A DNA stretch of 64,000 nt from Rhizophlyctis rosea. Taxonomy: Eukaryota > Chytridiomycota > Chytridiomycetes > Rhizophlyctidales > Rhizophlyctidaceae. The position numbers and the translations under genes were made by a program. The notes below the pieces were generated by a model that saw nothing but the letters and a program-made list of their open reading frames with translations, was not told the origin of the DNA and ran no database searches. Every line of letters starts with the position of its first letter. The stretch's first letter is position 1. Location of the stretch: contig JADGJC010000091.1 of assembly GCA_027596075.1 (NCBI GenBank), positions 1 to 64,000 on the forward strand, written 5' to 3'. Below, piece after piece: positions 11,301 through 21,510 of the stretch.

Positions 11301-13580
11301 TCGTTCGACTTTTTGATCGTCTCACGTCTGATCATTCTCATACCCCGTCTCAGGAACAGCAGCCTTCTCGTCCGCCGTCGCGACCTATTTCTACTCCGAG
11401 GAATAATACGTCGACGTCGGATCAACCGCAGCCGTCGTATGAAGGCACGAGTTGGACCAGCGATTATAGTTGGGAGGGGTTTTCGAGGAGGGAGAGTGGG
11501 GCGGGTGTAGGTGGTGGAGGTGGGGGTGTGGTGGATGGTGATGTTGCGGCGGCGTTGGCGGATGCGGTTGGGGGTGGTGGGGTGAGGGCCAGGGTTGAGG
11601 ATGCCGACGATGAAAAGGGGTCGGAAACGTCAAAAGCGGCAGGGCACGACCATGAAGCAGATCGGGAGGTGTTTTTCGATACCATGGAAGATGTTCCGTC
11701 TGGACCGACGAGTCGCCGTCAGAGTAATGAGGGGGTGTCTGCACGAGGTGTAGAATCTCATGAGACATCCGACGCTGCTAGTCGACCGGTTTCGAGTTTG
11801 GGTACACGTACACCGGCGTCGAATGGTGGGCACAGTCAGCCTGTGGTGGGGAGCGTGGATAGCGGTGGAGGGATGGAACAGAGTTTTGTGCAGTTGGGGA
11901 GTGATGCTGCTCCTGCGACTGCACCATCACCGTCGGCGGTGATTGCGGAGACTGCGGCGGGGGAGTGGGAGGGGCGGAAGAGGAAGGTTGAGGGAATTTT
12001 GTTGGTTGAGACGGGGGAGGAGATGTGGGAGCCGGACACGCAGGTGTGTGATTCCAGTCTGGTGGTGTTTTGGAGATGACGGTTTATACTGACGGTGATT
12101 TTTGACTGCGGGTCAGGAACCTGGATATATGACGGAAGACATGATACGAGAACAAGAGCAGATCTTTGAAAGGTTGGGAACGTCGGATGAGGCGGCTAGG
12201 ATTCGAGCTAGGATGCAGTGTGCGCAACTTACTTCCGGTAAAGAGTTGTTGTCGTCAACTTCACAACGCTGCATCTGTGGGGGCGCGAATATATTGACTT
12301 TCATTATTGTACAAATAGACATGGAAGCCTTCAAAGCCGCCAACCCCAACTGCACTCTTGCGGATTTCGTGCGATGGCATTCGCCGCGGGATTGGATTAA
12401 GGGTGCGGATGGGGAGGGTGGAACGTTGAGTGCGAGGATGACGGAGCCGGGAAATTTGTGGATGGAGATGTGGAAGGTTGGTATTGTTGGTTGGTGAATT
12501 TGGTGTGGGTTGGGATTTGTTGATGTCTCGGGATTTTGAGCTTTTTGTCGAAGGCTAGATTGGGGTTGGTAAAATGTAATGACTGATGATTTACGCTTTT
12601 CGCAGACTGCCAGACGAGTCCCCGCATCGCGTCAGAAATTGCTGTTTGACCATGTGAAGGAGGCGGAGCGGGCGCTTGGGTATTTGGAGGCGATGGGGTT
12701 GCGGGAGGTGTTTGTGTGGTATGTTTCCGTAGCCATAGTTGCTTATAGATTGTCGATTTCCTATGATCTAAATGGGTCAATCCTCAGCATGCTGCCCATC
12801 TTCTTCCTAATCGCCTACGACACCCTCACATCACATCCTCTCGCGGCTCGCGTTCGGATAGTGAAGGAAGGGTTGACGCGGTTGGCGGGCAAGATTGGGA
12901 ATGTTGCTTGGATGGATGTTGGGTGAGTTGGGGTGCTGGTTTGATTTGGTTGTGGGGGGTTTGGATGAGGTGGAGATATTTGAATGCTGGATTGGAATTG
13001 GATTCTAATTGTCGTATTTTTGTCGTTCGATTCATTGGTGGACGCATCAGCAGCCCCGCTGACACCGAGTTGTTGGAAGATATTGTGAATGATGTGCAGA
13101 GTGTTGAGGCGCGGTTGGCGATGGGGGTTTCGTTGACGAGGAAGGTGGGTGTAATTCATTCAGTGTCTTCCATTTAAGGAGCGGTGCGGGGCGAAGCTAA
13201 AGACTTGCTAATGTAACATGTTATTTCTCATCCCAGTTGCCCGGCCGTCATGACCTTGTGGAACGGCTGTTGGCCGTAACGGAGACCAAAGTCGCGAGCG
13301 CGGAGGAACGGGAAAGCATATATGGGTTGTTCTGTGATGGTACGTTGATTTAATCAAGTATTGGTGATGACCTGATTGTTGAACTTTTCCTCACGATTCG
13401 TTTGTCAAAACAGACGGTGCAAAGTTCCCATCACCGACGACGCGGGAATTTGTGTTTGAGCAGGATGTGAGGCGGTCGGGACCTTTGGGACGGAAGGTTG
13501 GCCAGCGGATGTATGCTTTGTTGGGAGAGGGGGAGTTTCGGATTTTTGAGGAAGTTGTTAAGGATGGGGAGTTCTGGTGA
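8350..13580 (+). CDS. RAB3GAP1: Rab3 GTPase-activating protein catalytic subunit
   Basis: Ten exons keep the frame: 8350..8403, 8768..9005, 9258..12043, 12117..12237, 12319..12476, 12606..12718, 12788..12922, 13051..13144, 13237..13339, 13414..13580, about 1322 residues. Exons 1-2 carry the family N-terminus (DEYFEIVDYT, then SPLERFITSIEAHL). Exon 3 has FIVALHNTGCRVPAFF and LLYQKLQMINCCIARR. Exons 4-6 hold the most conserved block: DMEAFKAANPNCTLADFVRW, SPRDWI, LSARM and ASRQKLLFDHVKEAERAL. In animals this subunit pairs with Rab3GAP2, acts on Rab3 and is an exchange factor for Rab18 at ER/lipid droplets; a fungal Rab18-like role is inferred. It is longer than the roughly 980-residue human protein because exon 3 contains acidic, Gly-rich and Ser/Pro-rich low-complexity insertions. 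Confidence 0.92.
9006..9257 (+). other. Extremely G-rich intron 2 of Rab3GAP1
   Basis: The intron has GTAAGT...TTGCAG borders. From about 9045 to 9151 its sense strand is almost entirely G and A, with many GGG and GGGG runs and one uninterrupted run of 12 G after CCCCGC. Such a strand could fold into G-quadruplexes in DNA or pre-mRNA. Confidence 0.8.
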
Positions 13581-14508
13581 GGGATACGGGATACCGTAGG
13601 GCCACGGGGTCGATGAGGGCTGCGGGTAAATCGATTACGTTTCGTTGCCTTCCACTTCTTGTTTGTTAATTTTGTATATTGTGTTTTTTGCTTCATTGTT
13701 CGTTTGTTGGGGCTTTGTTGTTTGTTTTCATGTGAATATGTTAATGTATGTCGTGTGTTGTTTGGTTGTTTTTTTTTGTAATTACACGTGTGGATTGAAG
13801 CCTCTGTTGAGTGGATGCATGAATGCGAGCTGTTTGATTTTGGTGTAAACAGCCGTCGTATCGTTCCGCCGCTGTTTCGAAATGGTCAACTGTCATTGCA
13901 CCAATATCACAGTGCTAGAAAGAAGTTGGTTTCCATCGGCAAGTCTTCAAATCTTGCCAAACTTTGCCATTGGGATGGTGGTCCAAGTAATGTGAACAGG
14001 AACCAAATCCGAAAATGGCCAAATTGCGTTCGAGACTTGGAGTTTCCAAACAGGGAGGTCTAGGTAGGCCCAGAGGTCTTTGCAGGATTCTGGGATCACC
14101 TTCTCTCTCTGGTGGATGTCACTTTGCCAAGCTCGTTTCCAGGGGCAAAAGCGGTGGAACTTCTCTGACATTGGGTCGTTGAGAGCGGGCATCATCAAAG
14201 CAAAGGCGGTCCCCGGGCAACGTCGTACTTAAAACGTCCACCTTCCGTTGCGGTCTCCAGCTCCAGCTCCCCCATCCCCGCCCATCCGCATTCGTTCAAA
14301 CCACAAAAAAAACCGCGGTCATCATCAAAGTGAAGAAGCAAAAACGGAAAGCTGATATCATACTCACGCCCCCAGCCGGGCAACAATCGTAAGACCTATC
14401 CCACCACAAACCCGTCTCCTATATTGGTTACAGACCCAACTTCAACTAACTTCAAACAACCCGACTTAGAACAACCATCATCCACATGTACACCGCCCAA
14501 CATACACG
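13581..14508. other. Intergenic, no gene seen
   Basis: The left part is T/G-rich 3' flank of Rab3GAP1. The right part is the promoter of the TIR-like/TPR gene. Open frames here are short and lack family content. Confidence 0.4.
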
Positions 14509-16800
14509 ATGTTGAGAGCACCAACAACCTCCTCAATTGGGACGGGTGTTGACAAAACAACCAGTGCAAAGTCCACCGTCGCCGCTTCACTTTCTCCAGA
14601 CGACTCCCAATCACTACCGCTTCTTGGTGTCAGGCTATCATATTTCAACGTATTCGTCGAAAAATGGGGTGGAAAGCATGAGCTGATGGGCCTAACAACC
14701 GAAGATGTCTGCAACAAGTTTGTCCACCCTCTCACTTCCCCCGGAAGATCCCTTTGCAGCCATCTTGTTGAAGAAGCCTCCAAAGTCTCCACAGTGGACC
14801 TGGCCAACTACTTTATCAGCCACCCCTGGAAATACCCCTTCTTGACGGTAGTTGACGCAATCCAGTCCTTCTTCACATCCGAAGGCTTAACAGCCACCGA
14901 TCCAATAATCTGGTTTGACGTCTTCTCCTTACCACAACACGGCCGGCAACAGCTAGACACCACTTGGTTGAAGCGCGTCTTCATCAATGCCATTGCCAAC
15001 ATCGGAAACGTCGTCATGGTCCTTGCCGAATGGTCAAAGCCCTTCCCCCTAACCCGCACCTGGTGTCTGTTCGAGCTTTTTGCATGCAACATCACCAACT
15101 CCACCTTCTTCGTCGCAATGCCGCAAGACGAACTTTCCGCTTTCCACGACACAGTGCCTCAGGAACCAGATCTGTTCTATGACCAAATCGAGTTCGTTAC
15201 GAAATCCAAAGCGGAAAACAGTACCGCTGCAGAAAAGGCTGATCTGGATGCCATTCGGAATCTTGTGGGGTTCGATGACCTTGACCGTGCGGTCATCAAA
15301 ATCTTTGTGCAGTGGCTTGTGGAGCAGTTCCGTGCCCAACTGGAGCTACAGGAACGAAAGGCGGACGAATTTGAAGAGTTTGAATATGGATTCAGGGATT
15401 GGAGGTTTAGCATTGGAGCGGTATATAAGGGTCGGGCAATGTATGCGGAGGCTAAACGGTCGTTCATTGGTTCAATGGTCATGCGGGAAAGATGGTTTGG
15501 GCATCAACACCCAAGCACTATCATATGCCTCCACCAGCTTGCACGTGTCTACGTCTTGGAGGGGAGATATGAGGATGCAGAGTCTCTTTACATAGATGGA
15601 TTGGAGCGCGCGCAAGAGGCATTGGGAGGGAAGGATGCACCGGACATGCTTTTCCTGCATCATGGGATCGGAATATTCTATGCATGTTGGGGAAAGCAAG
15701 AGGTTGCGGACGCTTGGTTCCAGCGTTGTGCCGGGAAGTCCGTAACCATTTCGACGGCTGTCAGTAGAACGAAATTCTTGGCGGGAAACACTTCAGGTGA
15801 TTCCGTCAAGGTGGAGGAAATGCTGGAATCATTGGTATCAGATAGTGTAGAAACTGCTACAGAGGGGCTGAGAGCCAATCATCTGGAAACCCTCACCGCT
15901 CTCAACCATCTCGCTACCATCTACCACTGGCTCGGCAACACCACCAAAGCAATGCAACTACTGAACGATTTGACCATTCAAGCTTCCGACAACCTAGGCG
16001 ACCACCCCTTAACCCAGACAGTCATCGGCAGTCAGTCCTTCCTCCTTGGCCATATGACGACCCACAACTACCCCACTGCTGGAACCAACCCTTATAGACT
16101 CGGCACTAAACCCCCACCACGTGGATACCGCCCACTCTTAGATCATACCCATCTACGGAAGCTGATGCGTCATGAAGAAACCATCACACAGATACGGGAT
16201 CACTTGCAACACATGGACCGCCCATCAATTTTGGACAATGTGCTCGGCAAGCCAGGACCATCCGGCGTCGAAGGAGAGACGGTTGATGAAACTTTCAGTG
16301 TGCTATCGGACTTTTCAATGACGGATAGTTCAGATGATTTTGCAGCGGTGCGGGTGGATGATGGGAATGAAACTGGAGGGACGTTGCCAGCCGGAGTGTA
16401 TGAGGAAGACTTGAGTACCGAGGGATTGGACGGGGCAACAAATATGGAGGGAGAAGACCCGTCATTGGTGGGTGATCTTGATCAACGACGGACAGGAGGC
16501 GGAATGGACGAGTCGAGTTTTGACCTCAGCGACTCAGTAGAAACGTCACCCACGGGGCAAAATACAGTGAGAACTTTAGGCGATACACGTCGCGCGGATT
16601 GCCCAATGGACGCGGAACCCATAACCATTCCTCCTAACAAGGATGTACCAATCGAAGTAAGTCGCCCAGATACCGCGTACGGTCCCGTTGAGGTTGGTTC
16701 CAAGGCACGTGGGCCCACATATAGAAGAGGCAAGTATGGTTTGGGAAGACGGACGGACGCGAAGAGGCGGTGGAAAGAGGAAAGATGTTGTGTCTTATAA
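14509..16800 (+). CDS. TIR-like domain / TPR protein with C-terminal CaaX box
   Basis: A single intronless frame encodes 763 residues. Residues about 100-205 form an alpha/beta domain with the layout of a TIR fold: YFISHPW (101-107), IWFDVF (134-139), a strand VVMVLAEW (168-175) and TWCLFELF (184-191). In TIR domains the WCxxEL element carries the catalytic Glu of NAD hydrolases; here that would be E189. A charged linker follows, then kinesin-light-chain-like TPRs (about 290-400 and 450-490). The C-terminal 200 residues are acidic and disordered. The protein ends CCVL, a CaaX box whose final Leu favours geranylgeranylation, so membrane attachment is likely. The TIR assignment is inference from motif order; the domain could instead be a related uncharacterised fold. 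The function is unknown. It is an isolated gene between Rab3GAP1 and a PRELI gene. Confidence 0.8.
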   Translation: MLRAPTTSSIGTGVDKTTSAKSTVAASLSPDDSQSLPLLGVRLSYFNVFVEKWGGKHELMGLTTEDVCNKFVHPLTSPGRSLCSHLVEEASKVSTVDLANYFISHPWKYPFLTVVDAIQSFFTSEGLTATDPIIWFDVFSLPQHGRQQLDTTWLKRVFINAIANIGNVVMVLAEWSKPFPLTRTWCLFELFACNITNSTFFVAMPQDELSAFHDTVPQEPDLFYDQIEFVTKSKAENSTAAEKADLDAIRNLVGFDDLDRAVIKIFVQWLVEQFRAQLELQERKADEFEEFEYGFRDWRFSIGAVYKGRAMYAEAKRSFIGSMVMRERWFGHQHPSTIICLHQLARVYVLEGRYEDAESLYIDGLERAQEALGGKDAPDMLFLHHGIGIFYACWGKQEVADAWFQRCAGKSVTISTAVSRTKFLAGNTSGDSVKVEEMLESLVSDSVETATEGLRANHLETLTALNHLATIYHWLGNTTKAMQLLNDLTIQASDNLGDHPLTQTVIGSQSFLLGHMTTHNYPTAGTNPYRLGTKPPPRGYRPLLDHTHLRKLMRHEETITQIRDHLQHMDRPSILDNVLGKPGPSGVEGETVDETFSVLSDFSMTDSSDDFAAVRVDDGNETGGTLPAGVYEEDLSTEGLDGATNMEGEDPSLVGDLDQRRTGGGMDESSFDLSDSVETSPTGQNTVRTLGDTRRADCPMDAEPITIPPNKDVPIEVSRPDTAYGPVEVGSKARGPTYRRGKYGLGRRTDAKRRWKEERCCVL

Positions 16801-17193
16801 TTGGTTGGCAGGCGGGGGCGTGGGAGAAGTATTCTGGTGATGGGGGTGAACGGAAAGATACCAGTCAAAAAGCACCGGCTCAAGTTCAAAGCTTATTGGG
16901 AATTGCCCATGTATAAGACAATACCAGCATTGCATGTGCCGGCACGGCCGATTTGGGACTTCATTCTCAATAAATCAATAAACCATTTACGTCCTGGTGT
17001 TGATGCATGTCGTTTCTTGCTAAGTATCCTCTATGGTTTTACCTGGAATGCGGGGTGACGAGTGAATTGAGACATTTGTGGGGTTCTGGAATTTGTACAT
17101 GCGGGGTGGCAACAGTTAGACCATGATGCAATATACTAAACAACTATTACTGAGGAGCTATAAACAGATACACAAAAGCCCAACCCATCACCG
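16801..17193. other. Convergent intergenic region, no gene seen
   Basis: It lies between the 3' ends of the TIR-like/TPR gene (+) and the PRELI-domain gene (-). Probable 3' UTRs only; an AATAAA-like motif (CAATAAATC) sits near 16970. Confidence 0.4.
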
Positions 17194-17712
17194 TCAAACA
17201 GCCAAATTTCCCAACCCCCACCACATCCTCGCCCTCTCTCTTACTCTCTCCATATAACTTTTGAACGCCGCCTCCTCCACCACCTTGCCCAACCCAGGCA
17301 CACGCCTTACCCCCTCCCCAGCAACAAACGACCCTCGCTGTTCCACTACCGCTCCACCCAATCCCTCATCCCCATGAACCGAAACAACCTCCTCGCTCTT
17401 TACTACATTTGTGGCATTTAGATTCCATCGCCAGGTTTGCCACTCGCGTTTTTGGCCATCTACCCGGGTTACTTCGAGGACGTAGAGGACGGATGGGGTG
17501 GAGGATGAGAGAAGGCGGGTTAGGAGGGAGGGGAAGGGGGCTGGGAGGGTTATGAGGCGGGTTATTGTTAGAGTTTGGGGTGAGGTGGGGGATTGGTGGA
17601 TGGAGAGGGTGTCGGTTGAGAGGGGTTGGGTTGTGTCCGAGGGGGATGTGAGGTGGGGGAGGATGTGCCAAGGTTGGTTGGGTATTGTTGTTGTTTGTTG
17701 GGAGGCTTTCAT
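17194..17712 (-). CDS. PRELI/MSF1-domain protein (mitochondrial phospholipid transfer family)
   Basis: A single exon encodes 172 residues, the usual length for PRELI/Ups proteins. The order of elements fits the family: an N-terminal aromatic NQPWHILPHL (compare the HPW motif), TLTITRLITLPAPFPSLLTR, a central TWRWNLNATNVVKSEEVVSV and a C-terminal helix FKSYMERVRERARMWWGL. Family members (Ups1/Ups2, PRELID, SLMO) shuttle phosphatidic acid or phosphatidylserine across the mitochondrial intermembrane space together with Mdm35/TRIAP1. The sequence is divergent and rich in Thr and Pro near the N-terminus, so the subfamily cannot be named. The call rests on pattern similarity, not on a search. Confidence 0.65.
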   Translation of the reverse strand: MKASQQTTTIPNQPWHILPHLTSPSDTTQPLSTDTLSIHQSPTSPQTLTITRLITLPAPFPSLLTRLLSSSTPSVLYVLEVTRVDGQKREWQTWRWNLNATNVVKSEEVVSVHGDEGLGGAVVEQRGSFVAGEGVRRVPGLGKVVEEAAFKSYMERVRERARMWWGLGNLAV

Positions 17713-18425
17713 GGTTTGGGGAGTTTGGGGTGAGGTTGGGTGGTGGTGGGTTTTGACTTTGATGGATTTTCGACGGACGTGTTATTTTGTTCTTGTGATG
17801 TTACGAGGTCGTTAGGTACTTATGTTTTCCGGCCAAAGCAATGGATGGTTCAGGTTTGATCTTTATGAGATTTGTCCTCCCTCTCCTTTGATGGTGCCCA
17901 CCCGCCAGCAGCGTTACCATTTGCATTTGACCACGTTGCGAAGTGTGCGAACTGGAAAATCTCGCAGCTCGCAGCTGCTTCCTCTCCCCTCTTTGCGGAG
18001 TTGGGTTGCAATTTGCGGAAGTGCGGAGGGAGCGGAAGGACCCCTCCGCGCGTCAACGTCAGACTGTGCGGGAAAATATGTCGGGCCAGGATCGGAAATG
18101 GCGATCGCCATGTGCCACCGCCACATGTAGCCTCTCACATCTGTCTCTCTCTCTATCAGTCGTCTTGAGATATCCCCTTAATGCTCGAACAAATGATGAT
18201 CAAGAAGGAGCACCTCAAGTCATCCACGCAACAACAACCACATTGCCCCTTGATGAGTTTGATCAATTCAACTTTTCCTTACATTGAACTATTTGATCAT
18301 TCAACCAATTATGTACAAGCCATCACCTATTCTACAGCTAACCACAAATCATAGCAAACGATTCACACACCTAAGTACTGTACAGATTCCAACATTACTT
18401 CCCCCCAAACAAACAACATACTCTA
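17713..18425. other. Intergenic, no gene seen
   Basis: Promoter side of the PRELI-domain gene and 3' flank of ARL5, both on the minus strand. Overlapping open frames on both strands near 17850-18290 carry no recognisable content. Confidence 0.4.
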
Positions 18426-19489
18426 TCAAGTCGGCCTAATCAAATTTTCCACAATCCAATCCAGACCTTCGTACAGCCCATCACCATTGATTGCACAACA
18501 AGCCTATTATGGACATGGCAATGTGTCAGTCAACCGTTTGACAGAAACAGCATGTCTGTAGACGGCACACGTTATTCTCACCTGTATATGCCACATCCGA
18601 TCCTTCAGTGTCGCCAACCGCAACTGTTCTGATATCTCCGCGGCCTTCATTGCATTCGGTTGGTCTTGCTTGTTGGCGTAGACGAGGAGAGAAGCGTGCT
18701 TTAGGGACTCATGTTCCATCATTCTGAATGGGGCGTACGTGAATTGAGCGCCTCTGGTAATATATGTGACAACCTGGTAAGAACTAACTTACCGATGCAA
18801 CTCATCTCTCGAGATCCATAATCTATCTCTATCCGTACTGTCTACTACCATGATGACTGCTTTCGTGTTGATGTAGTATGTACTAAGTATGGTCGGAATG
18901 TCAGACAACGGTTCGCCTGGTCAAGTGCACTCACGAGCAGAAGTCCATTCTCACCTCCATGACGAGCGCAACGCCTCTTGCCCACCGATATCCCACATGA
19001 TGAATTTTATGTTTTTGTATCGTATTTCCTATCAGTACACATCATCGATTTCTTGTCCGATAGCGTTGGGTTCCAGTACGCAAGGCAGGCGCGTACCTCA
19101 ACATTGCTTCCAATGGTCGGCGACGTTGCCACTACCTCATTCATCAGTCTAAAAATCAACATAATGTGTGACGCCCTTGTTCAGCAATCTGCAAGAAGGT
19201 TTCGCACGTCTGAGGAACTTACAGACGGTAAACAACTGCGGTTGGTGGGAAAGGGTTGAGGTCAACTGACACGTATCAGAAACGTGAGCAGCAGTGTCAG
19301 CGTCAAACTTACTCGTTGTCTTGCCAGCATTATCCAATCCAACAATCACGACCTTGTATTCCGCTTCACTCCAGGACCAAGGGAACAGTTTGGAAACGTG
19401 AGCGATCTCGCTTGCACGGAGGAGCGGGCACGTGTAACCGTACCTTCACTCCAGAACAACTTCCACAGCTTCGTCAGTGCTAGCCCCAT
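18426..19489 (-). CDS. ARL5: ARL5-type small GTPase of the Arf family
   Basis: Eight exons join exactly into 181 residues: complement(18426..18503, 18582..18723, 18793..18882, 18955..19028, 19097..19148, 19223..19235, 19313..19363, 19444..19489). The protein starts MGLALTKLWKLFW; Gly2 is a myristoylation site. G1 is GLDNAGKT, switch I has TSPTIGSNVE, G3 is WDIGGQEALRSSW, G4 is NKQD and G5 is CCAIN. MGL and LLMNEVVATSPTIGSNVE are typical of ARL5 rather than ARF1 or ARL1. In animals ARL5 acts at the trans-Golgi and recruits the GARP tether; the same role is inferred here. Exon 6 in transcript order (18793-18882) and the others have standard GT/AG borders. The third coding exon is only 13 nt. 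ARL5 is absent from budding yeast. Confidence 0.95.
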
Positions 19490-20242
19490 GTTCCTCGTGA
19501 GAATGGGTAGTAACGTGAGAGGGCGATAGGGGTTTTGAGTGAGGAAAGGACTATGGTAAGATTTACAGGGTTTGGAGATGGGCACCGAGAAGAAAGGAAA
19601 GTCGGCTGGTGGGTTGCAACATGCATGAACCTCAGACTGTGGCGCAGCACGATGGATTGTTTACAAACACGTGGGTCCATCTGGAGTCTGAGTTTTGAGA
19701 CTGATAGTAATTCACCCACAAAAAGATGGGTCGATTGAGAGCAAATGACCCTCACAAAGGTAGGTCCCAATTCTTGATTGGAATGAAACGAGACAGCACT
19801 CCTCGCGATTAACGATCATACGCATGGATGCCATGCTTGCAAGATTGTGCAGCCTCGAACCGTTCTGGTCAAGGTAGTGCGCTCGTCGCAATGCTGCTCT
19901 GTTTTGTGGTGCTTTAGGTAATACAATTACCGAGGTTGAGATATTGCAGCACGCATTGCAGGCAATCAAATCGTGTTGAGCTGCTTGACTAATGATGGGG
20001 CCTTGGTCGGCAATCTTTTGGAAATCATGCCTCCATTTCCTATTGTGCGACATCACGAATACGTGAATGCTAGAACTACGCTCAACTGCATAGTAGAACG
20101 TGCGGAGAAAGAAACTTGTCCGGCATCCTATAAGTTGTTGTACCGACGTGGCTGCGCATTCTAGGCAAAGGGGAGCTGGCTGCGCCCAGAACTTTCAATT
20201 ACAGCATTGACAGTGCCTGCCCAAGAGAGGAAGTTTTGGGCC
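19490..20242. other. Intergenic, ARL5 upstream region
   Basis: Promoter side of ARL5. Short open frames at 19535-19738 and 19712-20056 have no recognisable content. Confidence 0.4.
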
Positions 20243-20658
20243 AGAGGGTTGGAAACTCTCTCCCGCCATTAAGGCCATTACGGCCATTACGGCCATTAGT
20301 GCCATTAGGCCATTACCGCCATTATTTTCCGAGCCATTAACGGGCCATTACTGCCATTAGGCCATTAAGGCCATCAAGATCAGTACTGAGAGTGACCGCT
20401 TTGCGGCTCCACAGTACGAAGCGTGAACAGTGTTCACTGTTCGAAGGTGGAGGTGACGAACCTGCAACCAATTGCGGCACGAGCTGTGAACAAAGTTGGA
20501 ACAGGCTGTTCCGATCATTGAGGATCAGTTGATCGATCACCAGTCATGTGAACAAAAGCCACCAATCAAGGCCATTACGGCCATTAGTGCGGGCCATTAA
20601 AGCTATTAGTACGGCCATTAAGGCCATTAGGCCATTAGGAGAGAGTTTCCAACCCTCT
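20243..20658. mobile_element. MITE-like non-autonomous DNA element (416 bp)
   Basis: A perfect 21-bp terminal inverted repeat starts with AGAGGGTTGGAAACTCTCTC at 20243-20263 and is matched in reverse complement at 20638-20658. It is flanked on both sides by the 6-bp direct repeat TGGGCC (20237-20242 and 20659-20664), which looks like a target-site duplication. Two subterminal blocks (about 20264-20372 and 20567-20638) hold about 17 CCATTA motifs, mostly as GGCCATTA, all in the same orientation. The middle contains a palindrome GAACAGTG-TT-CACTGTTC (20425-20442). No transposase is encoded. Confidence 0.82.
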
Positions 20659-21419
20659 TGGGCCTGCGGCTCGAACTTGACGATTGCACCTCGAAAGGTT
20701 TAACCGTCGTTGCATGTGTGGAGAGTGGGGCTGTGCATTCGTACATTGGGATAACATGCGTCCCATATCGTGGATAAGTGATTGTTTAGCCTAATGCCTT
20801 GGTGCACGGCACACATTCGCGATAGCATTGATTGTGCATGGGTATGTTCTTTGTTCTACCTTCTTCTCATCCACAAAGCGCAATCAATGGCGACAAATGA
20901 ATCTTAAGCACGTCCGCTTTCCTCTCCAATGCGGCTGTGAGAGGGAGCACTTGAATGGCCAACGATGAAATTGGCAGACGCAGAGCGAAAAATATGCAAC
21001 CATACAACAGATAGCGGGAAAGTAACTCAAAAATGGTAACTCAATTGACGCGAAATCACAGCCTTCGACTCATATGGTAGTCTCTTTAGGGAAGGAGATG
21101 CGTTCGAAGCCCGCCGTGCACCCCTTTGGACCCTGAAGATGGGAACTTTCCACGGTCGAACGACCAGCCCACAACCAGCACCGCCCTCCGCAGCTCCGCA
21201 GCCGGACACGTCCGTTTTACTCGTTTTGTACTCACCAAAGCTTCTTCACAACCGCAATAGTCGCGAAAGACTGTGGGATTTCTTGCCCTGGCACACCCAT
21301 AAGCCGGATATAAGCGATTAGCTTCTTTGCATTGTTGCCTCCGACGCGTGGAAATGGTATTATTTTGAATTAGGGACCAGACAACTCAAAACAGGGGTTG
21401 ATGGTCATGCACGATGCCA
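20659..21419. other. Intergenic, no gene seen
   Basis: Region between the MITE-like element and the FAD oxidase promoter. No coding character was seen. Confidence 0.4.
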
Positions 21420-21427
21420 TATATAAA
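21420..21427 (+). promoter_or_regulatory. TATA box of the FAD oxidase gene
   Basis: TATATAAA lies 84 bp upstream of the ATG at 21511. Confidence 0.55.
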
Positions 21428-21510
21428 CCTGCCCTGATAATCACCGTCCCAGAATTGACTCCATAAACACTATCTCCCACTTCCCTCATTCAACCTCAAA
21501 CAACAAAGCA

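Noticed and set aside
20264..20638. Direct GGCCATTA repeats considered as a CRISPR array or telomere-like tract
   Set aside because: There are no uniform spacers, and the repeats lie inside perfect terminal inverted repeats, so a transposable element is the simpler reading.
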